From positions 1 through 41,326 of the forward strand of contig JAKSQM010000013.1 of the NCBI GenBank assembly GCA_024404115.1: DNA of 41,326 nt. Direction: 5' to 3'. Origin of the DNA: Clostridia bacterium (GTDB lineage Bacteria; Bacillota; Clostridia; Oscillospirales; Acutalibacteraceae). Under the pieces are notes generated by a model. The model had not been told where the DNA came from, did no database searches, and was given only the letters and a program-made list of their open reading frames with translations. This document shows, one piece after another, positions 32,413-40,902 of the stretch. The stretch's first letter is position 1; each line of letters opens with the position of its first letter. The translations under genes and the position numbers were made by a program.

Positions 32413-33777
32413 TTGAAAAATTCAGTGGACAGGCAGTATGAAAAAATGACGCAGACACCTGTTGGCAAGCTTATTGCAAGCCTTGCCGCCCCAACAGTTG
32501 TAAGCATGATGATTTCAATGATTTACAATGCCACAGATACATATTTCGTTTCAAAATTGGGCGTTTCTCAAAGCGGTGCAACAGGTATCGTTTTCACCCT
32601 TATGGGCATAATTCAGGCGTGCGGATTCACATTCGGTCATGGTGCAGGCAGTAACATCAGCCGTCAGCTTGGCGCAAAAGCGTTTGATTCTGCTAAAAAA
32701 TACAGCTCAACAGCATTTTTCTATGCACTTTTTACAGGAATTTTAATCGGAGCTTTCGGTCTGATTTTCTTAAAGCCGTTTATGAAAGCTATCGGCAGCA
32801 CAGATACAATTCTGCCCTACGCAATGGAATACGGCAGATTTATTCTTATTTCTTCACCTGCACTTGTAACCTCATGCGTAATGAATAACATCCTCCGCTA
32901 TGAGGGCATGGCAAGCCTCGCTATGATTGGACTTACAACAGGCGGTGTGCTTAATATGGCACTTGACCCTGTGCTGATTTTTGTCTGCAAATTGGGCGTA
33001 ACTGGTGCAGGCATTGCAACGGCAGTTTCGCAGTATATCAGCATGGCAATTCTCCTTTCAGTTTTCCTTTTAAAAAAGACGCAGAGCGTTATTTCTTTAA
33101 AATATTTCACATTCAATCCACGGGTTGTGGGCAACATTATTGCAACAGGTATTCCCTCGTTTGCAAGGCAGTCTTTGAACTCCATTTCAAATATGGTGCT
33201 TAATATTACCGCCGCACCTTATGGTGATGCCTGCATTGCCGCCATGAGCATTGTTGCAAAATGCTCTATGCTGATTTTCAGCGTCGGTGTCGGTATCGGT
33301 CAGGGCTTCCAGCCTGTTGCATCATTTAATTACGGCGCAAAGAAATATGAAAGAGTGCGTAAAAGCATTTTCTTCACCCTCCAGTTTGATACATTAGTTG
33401 TGGGCATCCTTGCGGTGATTATGTTCATTTTCGCTCCGCAGGTTATTTCAATTTTCAGAAGCGAAGAGGCGATTATTTCAATCGGCAAAATGGCATTGAG
33501 ATTTTTGTGCATTGCAATGCTCCTGCTTCCGTCTGTTATGATTGCAAATATGACATTCCAGAGCATCGGCAAATCGGGCAAAGCGTTTTTTCTTGCCTGC
33601 TGTCAGAATGGACTTTTCTACATTCCGCTGATTGTTCTGCTCAATAAATTCTTTGGACTCACTGGACTTGAGCTGGCTCAGCCTGTGGCATATGTTGTGG
33701 CGGCAATTGTGTCGTTCCCGATGCTTTTGGCTTTTGCCTCACAGCTTAAAAAGATGGCGCAAAAAGATGAAATATAA
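32413..33777 (+). CDS. MATE-family multidrug/Na+ antiporter
   Basis: A 454-residue inner membrane exporter with about twelve helices in two MATE halves, moving drugs or metabolites out using a Na+ or H+ gradient. Family patterns are TPVGKLIASLAAPTVVSMM (about 15-33), GHGAGSNISRQLGA (repeated half-motif) and QGFQPVASFNYGA near the start of the second half. The likely start is TTG at 32413 (MKNSVDRQYEKMT...), because AGAGATGAT lies just ahead; an internal ATG at 32446 would remove part of the cytoplasmic N-terminus. It leads an operon and its last 11 bases overlap sfsA in another frame. The substrate is unknown. Confidence 0.9.
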   Translation: MKNSVDRQYEKMTQTPVGKLIASLAAPTVVSMMISMIYNATDTYFVSKLGVSQSGATGIVFTLMGIIQACGFTFGHGAGSNISRQLGAKAFDSAKKYSSTAFFYALFTGILIGAFGLIFLKPFMKAIGSTDTILPYAMEYGRFILISSPALVTSCVMNNILRYEGMASLAMIGLTTGGVLNMALDPVLIFVCKLGVTGAGIATAVSQYISMAILLSVFLLKKTQSVISLKYFTFNPRVVGNIIATGIPSFARQSLNSISNMVLNITAAPYGDACIAAMSIVAKCSMLIFSVGVGIGQGFQPVASFNYGAKKYERVRKSIFFTLQFDTLVVGILAVIMFIFAPQVISIFRSEEAIISIGKMALRFLCIAMLLLPSVMIANMTFQSIGKSGKAFFLACCQNGLFYIPLIVLLNKFFGLTGLELAQPVAYVVAAIVSFPMLLAFASQLKKMAQKDEI

Positions 33778-34465
33778 CACAAAAATCAAAGAGGGCATTT
33801 TCCTCAGCCGTCCTAACAGATTCATAGCGCAGGTTATGGTTGACGGCGAAGAAAAAACTGTCCACGTTAAAAACACTGGCAGATGCAAGGAACTTCTTGT
33901 TTCGGGGTGTAAGGTATATCTTGCCGAGGGCGAAAATCCCAAAAGAAAAACCCCTTATGACCTTATTGCTACCCAAAAAGAAAGGAGCGGAAAATCGCCC
34001 CTTTTAATAAATATGGATTCACAAATCCCAAATGCCGCCGCTGAGGAGTGGCTGAAAAATGGCAACATTTTTTCAAAGAATGCCACCGTCCGCCGTGAAG
34101 TCTTTTTCGGCAATTCCCGCTTTGATATTTATGTTGAGGACGGGGAGCGTAAAGCATTCGTTGAGGTCAAGGGCGTTACACTTGAAAATGACGGTGTTGC
34201 ATCTTTCCCCGACGCTCCAACTGAGCGTGGCATAAAGCATTTAGGCGAGCTTGAGGAATGTGTCAGGGCAGGGTATGAGGCATACATCCTGTTTGTGATT
34301 CAGATGAAAGGCATAGAGCTTTTTGTGCCAAACAGAGAAACACATCCCCAGTTTGCCGAAGCACTAAAAAAGGCACAGTCAGCAGGGGTGAATGTGCTTG
34401 TAATGGATTCAGTGGTTACAAAAGATTCAGTAACAATAGATAAAAAAGTAAGATACAAAATATAA
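33767..34465 (+). CDS. sfsA: Sugar fermentation stimulation protein homologue SfsA
   Basis: A 232-residue protein of the SfsA family, which is nucleic-acid-binding and has been tied to maltose use in E. coli, though its true role is unclear; many members resemble nucleases. Conserved elements are PNRFIAQVMVDGE at the N-terminus, HVKNTGRCKELL, NAAAEEWL and the nuclease-like RFDIYVEDGERKAFVEVKGVTL with the acidic pattern of a D-E-x-K site, then FPDAPTERGIKHL. The ATG at 33767 is preferred: it fits family length, and the upstream frame lies within the MATE gene. It overlaps the MATE stop by 11 bp, a sign of translational coupling. Confidence 0.92.
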   Translation: MKYNTKIKEGIFLSRPNRFIAQVMVDGEEKTVHVKNTGRCKELLVSGCKVYLAEGENPKRKTPYDLIATQKERSGKSPLLINMDSQIPNAAAEEWLKNGNIFSKNATVRREVFFGNSRFDIYVEDGERKAFVEVKGVTLENDGVASFPDAPTERGIKHLGELEECVRAGYEAYILFVIQMKGIELFVPNRETHPQFAEALKKAQSAGVNVLVMDSVVTKDSVTIDKKVRYKI

Positions 34466-34488
34466 AAGCTTATACGGAGGTATTGTCT

Positions 34489-35028
34489 ATGAAAATAATG
34501 GTAGCATCAGATATTCACGGCTCTGCTTATTATTGCGAAAAGCTTGTGGAAGCGTATAGATACAGTGGTGCTGAAAGATTGTTGCTTTTAGGCGATATTC
34601 TTTATCACGGGCCGAGAAATGACTTGCCTGTTGATTATGACCCCAAAAAGGTTATCAAAATGCTTAACCGTATAAGCAAAGAGATTATCTGCGTCAAGGG
34701 CAATTGCGACAGCGAAGTTGACGATATGGTGCTTGACTTCAATGTTCAGGCAGATTACGCTCTTCTTTTTGAGGGTAAGCGAATGATTTTTGCCACACAC
34801 GGTCATGAGTATAACGAAAAGAAGCTCCCGCACTTAAAAGAGGGCGATATTTTCCTTTACGGTCATACCCATGTGCCTGTATGCACATCCCTTGGCAGAA
34901 TCAACATTATGAATCCTGGCTCAGTGTCTATTCCAAAAGAGGATAGCTGGCACGGATATATGCTTATAGAAAACGGATATTATACATGGTATGACCTTGA
35001 GGGCAATGTGCGTATGCGTGTTGGCTAA
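34489..35028 (+). CDS. yfcE: YfcE/MJ0936-type metallophosphodiesterase
   Basis: A 179-residue enzyme with a two-metal phosphoesterase fold. The ligands are all visible: D8 and H10 (ASDIHG), D36 (LLGDILYHG), N72 (KGNCDSE), H104 (THGHE) and H126/H128 (YGHTHVP). Such enzymes hydrolyse phosphodiesters such as cyclic nucleotide 2',3'- or bis-pNPP-type model substrates; the natural one is unknown. ATG at 34489 has CGGAGG 8 nt upstream and replaces the in-frame TTG at 34483. It is third in the MATE operon and lies 31 bp ahead of argH. Confidence 0.94.
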   Translation: MKIMVASDIHGSAYYCEKLVEAYRYSGAERLLLLGDILYHGPRNDLPVDYDPKKVIKMLNRISKEIICVKGNCDSEVDDMVLDFNVQADYALLFEGKRMIFATHGHEYNEKKLPHLKEGDIFLYGHTHVPVCTSLGRINIMNPGSVSIPKEDSWHGYMLIENGYYTWYDLEGNVRMRVG

Positions 35029-35059
35029 GGCATCCATTCAGAATAAAGGAGAAAAACAA

Positions 35060-36379
35060 ATGAAGCTTTGGGCAGGAAGATTTTCAAAAGAAGCAGACAA
35101 AAAAACAAACGATTTCAACTCATCAATCGCAACAGACAGCCGTATGTATTATGAAGACATCACTGGCAGTATTGCACACGCAACAATGCTTGGTGAGCAG
35201 GGAATAATCAGCAAAGAGGATTGCGAAATCATCACAACTGAGCTTGCAAAAATCCGTGATGAAATCACAGACGGCACAATTAAAATTGACCCCGATGCAG
35301 AGGATATTCATACATTTATTGAGCAGACACTCACCGCCCGTGTTGGCGACCCTGGCAAGCGACTTCACACAGCAAGAAGCCGTAACGATCAGGTTGCAAC
35401 CGATGTTAAGCTCTACCTTAAAAAAGAGTGCGTTTCTTTAAGAGCACAGCTTGTTGAGCTTCTTGGCGTTCTTGAAAAGAAAAAAGAAGAGTACAAAATG
35501 ATGGTTATGCCGGGCTACACACATCTTCAGCGTGCCCAGCCTGTTACACTTGGCTATCACTTCGGCGCATATATTGAGATGTTCAAGCGTGATATTACCC
35601 GCCTTGATGATGCTGTTAAGAGAATGGATGTTTCACCTCTCGGCAGCGGCGCACTTGCAGGCACAACATATCCTATTGACAGAGCCCTTTCTGCAAAGCT
35701 TTTAGGCTTTGAGGGCGGCTACACACTCAATACACTTGACGGTGTTGCAGACAGAGATTTCTGTGCAGAGATTGCCTGTGCAATGTCCCTCGTTATGGTT
35801 CACCTTTCAAGATTCAGCGAAGAGATTGTTCTCTGGAGCTCATGGGAGTTCAAATTCATCGAGCTTGATGATGCATTCTCAACAGGCTCAAGCATTATGC
35901 CGCAGAAAAAGAATCCCGACCTTGCAGAGCTTATCCGTGGTAAGTCGGGTCGAGTTTTTGGCGACCTCAACGCACTTCTCACAATGATGAAAGGATTGCC
36001 CCTTGCATACAATAAAGATATGCAGGAGGATAAGGATCTTACCTTTGAAGCTATCGACACAGTAAGAATGTGCCTTACCGCTTTCATTCCTATGATAGAC
36101 ACAATGACAGCCCTTCCCGAAAATATGCGTAAGGCTGCCGCTGGCGGATTCATCAACGCAACAGACTGCGCAGACTTCCTTGTAAGCCGTGGACTTCCTT
36201 TCCGTGATGCTTATAAGGCAACAGGCGAAACAGTTGCATTCTGCATTAAGAATGGCTACACCCTTGAAACACTTCCTCTTGAAGAGTATAAGAACATCTG
36301 CGACCTCTTTGATGACGGTGTTTATGAAGCAATCAACCTTGAAACCTGCGTAAGAAAGCGTGGACTTTTCGACATCTAA
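35060..36379 (+). CDS. argH: Argininosuccinate lyase
   Basis: A 439-residue enzyme of the last step of arginine synthesis, splitting argininosuccinate to arginine and fumarate in the cytoplasm as a tetramer. It starts with KLWAGRFSKEADK; TARSRNDQVATD (104-115) and PGYTHLQRAQP with H155 form the substrate site, and the flexible signature loop GSSIMPQKKNPD carries the catalytic S278. Length is slightly under the usual 455-465. The start is ATG 35060, with AAAGGAG 8 nt ahead; the upstream frame in yfcE is spurious. No other arginine genes are nearby. A terminator follows, closing the operon. Confidence 0.98.
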   Translation: MKLWAGRFSKEADKKTNDFNSSIATDSRMYYEDITGSIAHATMLGEQGIISKEDCEIITTELAKIRDEITDGTIKIDPDAEDIHTFIEQTLTARVGDPGKRLHTARSRNDQVATDVKLYLKKECVSLRAQLVELLGVLEKKKEEYKMMVMPGYTHLQRAQPVTLGYHFGAYIEMFKRDITRLDDAVKRMDVSPLGSGALAGTTYPIDRALSAKLLGFEGGYTLNTLDGVADRDFCAEIACAMSLVMVHLSRFSEEIVLWSSWEFKFIELDDAFSTGSSIMPQKKNPDLAELIRGKSGRVFGDLNALLTMMKGLPLAYNKDMQEDKDLTFEAIDTVRMCLTAFIPMIDTMTALPENMRKAAAGGFINATDCADFLVSRGLPFRDAYKATGETVAFCIKNGYTLETLPLEEYKNICDLFDDGVYEAINLETCVRKRGLFDI

Positions 36380-36384
36380 AACTT

Positions 36385-36419
36385 AAAGCACTGTGCCTTA
36401 ACTGGTGCAGTGCTTTTTT
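36385..36419 (+). terminator. Terminator after argH
   Basis: AAAGCACTG and CAGTGCTTT form the stem, with an inner GCC/GGT region, followed by TTT. It begins 6 bp after the stop. Confidence 0.88.
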
Positions 36420-36487
36420 ATAATGTAAAAAACAAACAATAAACAATAATTTGTATAAAATTCGGCGTATATATTCTGTCAGAGTGA

Positions 36488-36516
36488 TTGACATTTTCAT
36501 ACATAAATGATATGAT
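36488..36516 (+). promoter_or_regulatory. Promoter of the GH3-hydrolase-lipoprotein operon
   Basis: TTGACA (36488-36493), 17 bp, TATGAT (36511-36516), 30 bp before the ATG. No other promoter is seen before the two downstream genes. Confidence 0.8.
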
Positions 36517-36546
36517 AATGTAGAATAAAATTAAGGATGTGAGCAT

Positions 36547-38286
36547 ATGCATTTTTCTGATATTGGTGTATTGCTTGGTGATGTTTCACGAGCAGAAATA
36601 AAACACTATACTAAAGACCCACTTAAAGCACAGAAAAAGGTGCTTAAAAAGATTATCCGCCGCAACAAAAACTGTGAGCTTGGCAAAAAGCTTAACTTAA
36701 AGGATGTTAAATCTATAGAAGATTATCAGCGTATCGTTCCTCTTTCAACATATGCAGACTATGAGCCTTATGTTGACAGAATGATAAATAACGGTGAAGA
36801 CAGAATTATGTTCTCTGGCAAAAATCTTCATTATGCTTCATCCTCAGGTTCAGTTGGCAAGCCAAAAATCCTCCCCAAGGGACTTAATGACCTTTGGAAG
36901 ATGCAGTGCCTCGGCTTCTCTGCAACAATTGCCACCGCGTATCATCATATGAAAGAGCGTGGAATCAGAATGAGCAATCAGGTAGGCCCTCTTGCGCTTA
37001 ACCTTTCTGGTCATAAGCTTAAAGACGGCAAGCAGTGCAACGGTGCAGGTCAGATTCCTCTTCGTTTCTTGAGAACTCTTATGCCTTTCTTCTGCACTTC
37101 TCCCATGTCGCTTCTTTATCCCAATCTTGAGGACAAGCTTGACACTTCATATCTCCACCTTCGTTTCTGCCTTGAAAATAAAAAGGTAAGCTACTTAGGC
37201 TCAATCGTTGTTACTCTTCTTACAACAATGTTTGATTATCTTGAAGAGAACTGGGAAATGATGTGTGATGACATCGAAAAAGGTATCATCAACCCCAATA
37301 TTGATATTCCCGATAATCTTCGTGCAAAATATGCAAAGAAATTCAAACCCAACCCCGAAAGAGCAAATGAGCTTCGTGCCATCTTTAAAGAGGGATTTGA
37401 CGAGCCTGTTGCTCCCAAAATCTGGCCTGGTCTCCAGTGGGCATACGGTATGATGGGTTCAAACCTTTCAGTTTATGTTGAAAAGCTCCGCAAGGTTATC
37501 GGCCCCAATGTTCCGATTCATAACATGGGTTATGCCGCAGCAGAGGGCTTCTTTGCCGCTCCCACAGAGCTTGATGTAAACGACTATGTTCTTCTTCCAT
37601 GGTGCCTTTTCTTCGAGTTCCTTCCAATTGAGGACCTTGAGGATTCAGCAGACGATACAGTTAAACCTCTTCTTATTAACGAGCTTGAGGTTGGCAAAAA
37701 CTATGAGATGATCGTTTCAAACTTCTCTGGTCTTTACAGATACAAAATTGAGGACGTTGTTCATGTTACAAGAATGTATAACAACACTCCCGAAATCGAG
37801 CTTCTTTTCAGACAGAATCTTTCAATGAATGTTGCCAATGAAAAGACAACAACTGATATGATTGATGCTGCTATTCAGAATGCCGTTAAAGAAATGGGTG
37901 TTGAATACCGTGGCTTCAGCTTCTATCCCGATTTCTCAACAAAGCCACCCCGCTACACTCTTCTTATTGAGCTTAAAGGCGGCGCACTTGACGAAGAGGG
38001 CAGACAGAAATTCATCGAAACAATCGACCATCAGTTTGATGAAATCAACGAAAAATACTATAAATATCGCCGTTGGGGTATGCTTAACAGACCCGAGGTT
38101 CTCTTCCTTGAAGAAAAAACCTATGTTGGCTATAATGATATGCTTGCCGCAAAAGGCGTCGTTCTTAATCAGATTAAACCCGTAACCGTTATTAACAGCG
38201 CAGAGAGAAAAGACTACTTCCTTTCACATGTTATTAACAAAGACTCTTCCGCTGTAACAGAATGGTTGGAGAGTAAGGAGAGTTAA
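36547..38286 (+). CDS. GH3 auxin-responsive-family acyl-adenylating enzyme
   Basis: A 579-residue cytoplasmic protein of the GH3 family, named after plant enzymes that adenylate acids such as indole-3-acetate or jasmonate and join them to amino acids. The ATP motif YASSSGSVGKPKIL is at 96-109; MGYAAAEGFF matches the second nucleotide region and YRYKIEDVVHV with IELLFRQNLSMN the third, and the C-terminal domain (about 430-570) is complete. Length is normal. The acyl and acceptor substrates in gut bacteria are unknown. The ATG has AAGGATGTGA upstream. It is the first of three tightly packed genes, only 3 bp before a secreted Cys hydrolase, so it may charge an acyl group that the partner transfers or removes outside (inference). 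Confidence 0.87.
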   Translation: MHFSDIGVLLGDVSRAEIKHYTKDPLKAQKKVLKKIIRRNKNCELGKKLNLKDVKSIEDYQRIVPLSTYADYEPYVDRMINNGEDRIMFSGKNLHYASSSGSVGKPKILPKGLNDLWKMQCLGFSATIATAYHHMKERGIRMSNQVGPLALNLSGHKLKDGKQCNGAGQIPLRFLRTLMPFFCTSPMSLLYPNLEDKLDTSYLHLRFCLENKKVSYLGSIVVTLLTTMFDYLEENWEMMCDDIEKGIINPNIDIPDNLRAKYAKKFKPNPERANELRAIFKEGFDEPVAPKIWPGLQWAYGMMGSNLSVYVEKLRKVIGPNVPIHNMGYAAAEGFFAAPTELDVNDYVLLPWCLFFEFLPIEDLEDSADDTVKPLLINELEVGKNYEMIVSNFSGLYRYKIEDVVHVTRMYNNTPEIELLFRQNLSMNVANEKTTTDMIDAAIQNAVKEMGVEYRGFSFYPDFSTKPPRYTLLIELKGGALDEEGRQKFIETIDHQFDEINEKYYKYRRWGMLNRPEVLFLEEKTYVGYNDMLAAKGVVLNQIKPVTVINSAERKDYFLSHVINKDSSAVTEWLESKES

Positions 38287-38289
38287 GCT

Positions 38290-39879
38290 GTGCGTAAAGT
38301 TGTAACAAAAATTGTTTCAGTTTTATTAAGTATAATTATTGCATTATCAGTTTTACCCGTTTGCTTTGCTCAGCAAAAAGAAAATATTCCGCTGATTTAT
38401 GTTTGCGGTCAGGGCGCAGAGCTTCGTGTTAAAGAAGAGGACGGCAGCGAAAGAAAAATTTATCCCTTAACTTTACCCGACGGATTTATTGAAGCAACTG
38501 TAAAGGAGAATCTTGGCATTTTTGCCAAGGCAGTTGTTACACAGCAGTGGGATGAATTTTGTGATGTTATTTATAATGTTGCTTCAGACCTTTACAGCGA
38601 AGTGAAGCTTGACGAAAACGGAAGACCTACAGATAATTCCAGACCTTGGTGGAACTGGAGAACTCAGGGCATCAGATCCCGTATAATCAAAGGCGCTCAC
38701 AGAGTAACTGCTTATGATTATTATTATGACTGGCGACTTGACCCATACGAAATCGCAGAGGATATGCACGATTATATCGAAGCCATCCTTGCCAAAACAG
38801 GCAAAACACAGGTTTCGCTTTGCGGCAGATGCTTAGGTGCGTGCATTATCACCGCTTATATGGAAAAATATGACGGCGAGTATGTCAGAGATCTTGTTTA
38901 TTACGCCAGCGCACTTGACGGCGCAACGCAGGTTACAAAGGCATTCTGCGGTGAGCTTTACATTGATGCAGACAGCGTTGAGAGATTCCTTTATGATTAT
39001 GATGTTTCAGCCGACCAGAATATCAATCAGCTTTTAAGAGCATTCGTTACTCTTTATAACGATACATACGGTCTTGATATTGCCTGCTGGAGCATAAATA
39101 ATGTGTATCCCAAAATTTATCTCAACATAGTCCCAAGGCTTATGGTGGATACGCTGGGTACATTCCCTGGCTACTGGAGCATGGTAAGCGATAATGATTA
39201 TGAAAAAGCCAAAGAAACTGTTTTCTATGGCGCAGATATGGAAAAGTATGAGCATTTCATCGAAATAATTGATAATTATCATTACAATGTTCAGTGCAAG
39301 GCTCACGACCTCTTAAAAGAATATGAAGCAAGAGGGATTACCGTTTCCAATATCGTTAAGTATGGCTATCAGACTTATCCTATAACTGCCGATGGCGATA
39401 TTCTTTCAGATGACATCTGCGATGTTTACAGTGCGTCAATGGGCGCAACAACCGCACCTGTTGCAGGTGAGTTTAACAAGAAATATCTTGCGGAAGCAGC
39501 CGAAAACGGAACAGATATTTTTATCTCACCCGATAAGCAGATAGACGCTTCAACCTGCCTTTTCCCTGAAAGAACATGGTTTATCAAAAACCTTGAGCAT
39601 AAGAATTTCCCCAATATTGTTGATAATCTTATTGACGAAATTCTCAGTAATGAGGATTACACAATTTTCTCAGATGAAAAATATCCGCAGTATCTTGTGT
39701 TTAATAACACAGAAGAGGGATTCTCACTTGTGCCAATGATTGATGAAAACAAGGGTACGGACGAAAAATATAAAGTGTCTTTCTTCAAGGCAATCGGCAA
39801 CTTCTTCAAATCACTTTATAATGTTATCAAAAATCTCATTCAGGCTAAAATAGACGAAAAGAAAGGAACTGTTCAGTAA
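38290..39879 (+). CDS. Exported alpha/beta hydrolase with Cys nucleophile
   Basis: A 529-residue protein with a signal peptide (1-27, cleavage near CFA). The fold matches the hydrolase at 26307-28157: an opening PLIYVCGQGAELRV, YYDWRLDP at 145-152, the nucleophile elbow LCGRCLGAC at 177-185, an SPDK region and a candidate His in TWFIKNLEH. The nucleophile position holds C181 in G-R-C-L-G, in place of serine. A G-x-C-x-G elbow is known from PHA synthases, which transfer acyl groups; that chemistry is an inference here. The end (FFKSLYNVIKNLI) is an amphipathic helix like that of its paralogue. GTG start at 38290 with AAGGAG 9 nt upstream, 3 bp after the GH3 stop. Its TAA overlaps the next ATG. 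Confidence 0.82.
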   Translation: MRKVVTKIVSVLLSIIIALSVLPVCFAQQKENIPLIYVCGQGAELRVKEEDGSERKIYPLTLPDGFIEATVKENLGIFAKAVVTQQWDEFCDVIYNVASDLYSEVKLDENGRPTDNSRPWWNWRTQGIRSRIIKGAHRVTAYDYYYDWRLDPYEIAEDMHDYIEAILAKTGKTQVSLCGRCLGACIITAYMEKYDGEYVRDLVYYASALDGATQVTKAFCGELYIDADSVERFLYDYDVSADQNINQLLRAFVTLYNDTYGLDIACWSINNVYPKIYLNIVPRLMVDTLGTFPGYWSMVSDNDYEKAKETVFYGADMEKYEHFIEIIDNYHYNVQCKAHDLLKEYEARGITVSNIVKYGYQTYPITADGDILSDDICDVYSASMGATTAPVAGEFNKKYLAEAAENGTDIFISPDKQIDASTCLFPERTWFIKNLEHKNFPNIVDNLIDEILSNEDYTIFSDEKYPQYLVFNNTEEGFSLVPMIDENKGTDEKYKVSFFKAIGNFFKSLYNVIKNLIQAKIDEKKGTVQ

Positions 39880-40868
39880 TGACAAACGGAAAAGTAAAGG
39901 CAACAATTCTTAAAAGCGTTTCCGCTTTGCTTTGCACTGCAATCCTTGCTTGCTCAGGCATAGCCAACACAAACAAAATCTGCGAAACAAAGCTTAAAAT
40001 AAACGGCGGTGCAAACAGCACTGTTAGCGAAAAAACTTCATCAGACGAAGTTAATGAGCAGTTTTTTGACGAAATAGCAGATGTTGAGGATAATAGCGAA
40101 GCTCCTGTTGACGAAGAAACAGAGTCAGCAGAGGAATACACTATTGATGACAGCAACGATTCCGCCCCTGCGCAGCAGGCAGGCGACAGCTCGTCATCCA
40201 CTTCCACCTCAAAGCCTGCTAAAGAAGAAAAGAAAAAAATCTCCCTTATCGGCGGACTTTCCAGCAATAATAAGGAAGAAGTTCTTGAATACTATAAGCT
40301 TGTTTCAAAGAAAAATGCAAATCTTCTTTTCACCAAAACACTCACATTTATTGATATGCGTGGCGGCAAAAATATGCCCCAGCGAATGATTGATATTTTC
40401 CTGCCCATCGCTCAGAAAGCACTGGATAAAAACACAGTAAATGATGAGCCGTACCCGGGCAAGCCCGATAAGATTCTGCCCTCTGACTGGCAGGCGGCAA
40501 AGGCTGTTAATGACGGAACATACACAACAATTTATGTTAAGGTTCAGCCGCAGACAGACGGCTATAACGGCAAAAAGTACGAAGGCTCATGCGGCAGGTC
40601 AATGTGTGTGCTTGACGGTATTGATCAGGCTCTTGCAGAGATGAACGCAGTTTCAGTTGATTTCAGCCAGACCAAAATGGTTGTCAATTATGTGAATCCC
40701 ATAATCAAGCTCAAGGTTAAGAACTCAACAGGCGAGCTTGTTAAGGGCGGATGTGAATGGAGCTACCGTACAAATCCTGAAATTGATTATATGGAAGCAA
40801 AGTTCTTAACATTCAAAATCCATATCGAAGCCGCAGGCGGAAATGTAGATTATTCAGTTAAATATTAA
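39879..40868 (+). CDS. Putative lipoprotein with acidic linker, function unknown
   Basis: A 329-residue exported protein. The N-terminus is basic and then hydrophobic, with a lipobox-like A-I-L-A-C around C25, so a lipid-anchored surface protein is likely; ordinary signal peptidase cleavage is the alternative. Residues about 40-120 are rich in Glu, Asp, Ser and Gln, a disordered spacer. The rest (about 125-329) is a compact domain with two central cysteines (SCGRSMC), a third further on (GGCEW), and a beta-rich end. No known family was recognised. It starts inside the stop of the hydrolase gene (TAATG), so it is translationally coupled, and GAAAGGA precedes. It may be a cell-wall partner or acceptor of the upstream acyl enzyme (inference). 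Confidence 0.75.
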   Translation: MTNGKVKATILKSVSALLCTAILACSGIANTNKICETKLKINGGANSTVSEKTSSDEVNEQFFDEIADVEDNSEAPVDEETESAEEYTIDDSNDSAPAQQAGDSSSSTSTSKPAKEEKKKISLIGGLSSNNKEEVLEYYKLVSKKNANLLFTKTLTFIDMRGGKNMPQRMIDIFLPIAQKALDKNTVNDEPYPGKPDKILPSDWQAAKAVNDGTYTTIYVKVQPQTDGYNGKKYEGSCGRSMCVLDGIDQALAEMNAVSVDFSQTKMVVNYVNPIIKLKVKNSTGELVKGGCEWSYRTNPEIDYMEAKFLTFKIHIEAAGGNVDYSVKY

Positions 40869-40872
40869 AATG

Positions 40873-40899
40873 AAAGCTGCCCTTTTCGGCAGCTTTTTT
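40873..40899 (+). terminator. Terminator of the GH3 operon
   Basis: AAAGCTGCC-cttttc-GGCAGCTTT followed by TTT, 4 bp after the stop. Confidence 0.93.
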
Positions 40900-40902
40900 G
40901 TT

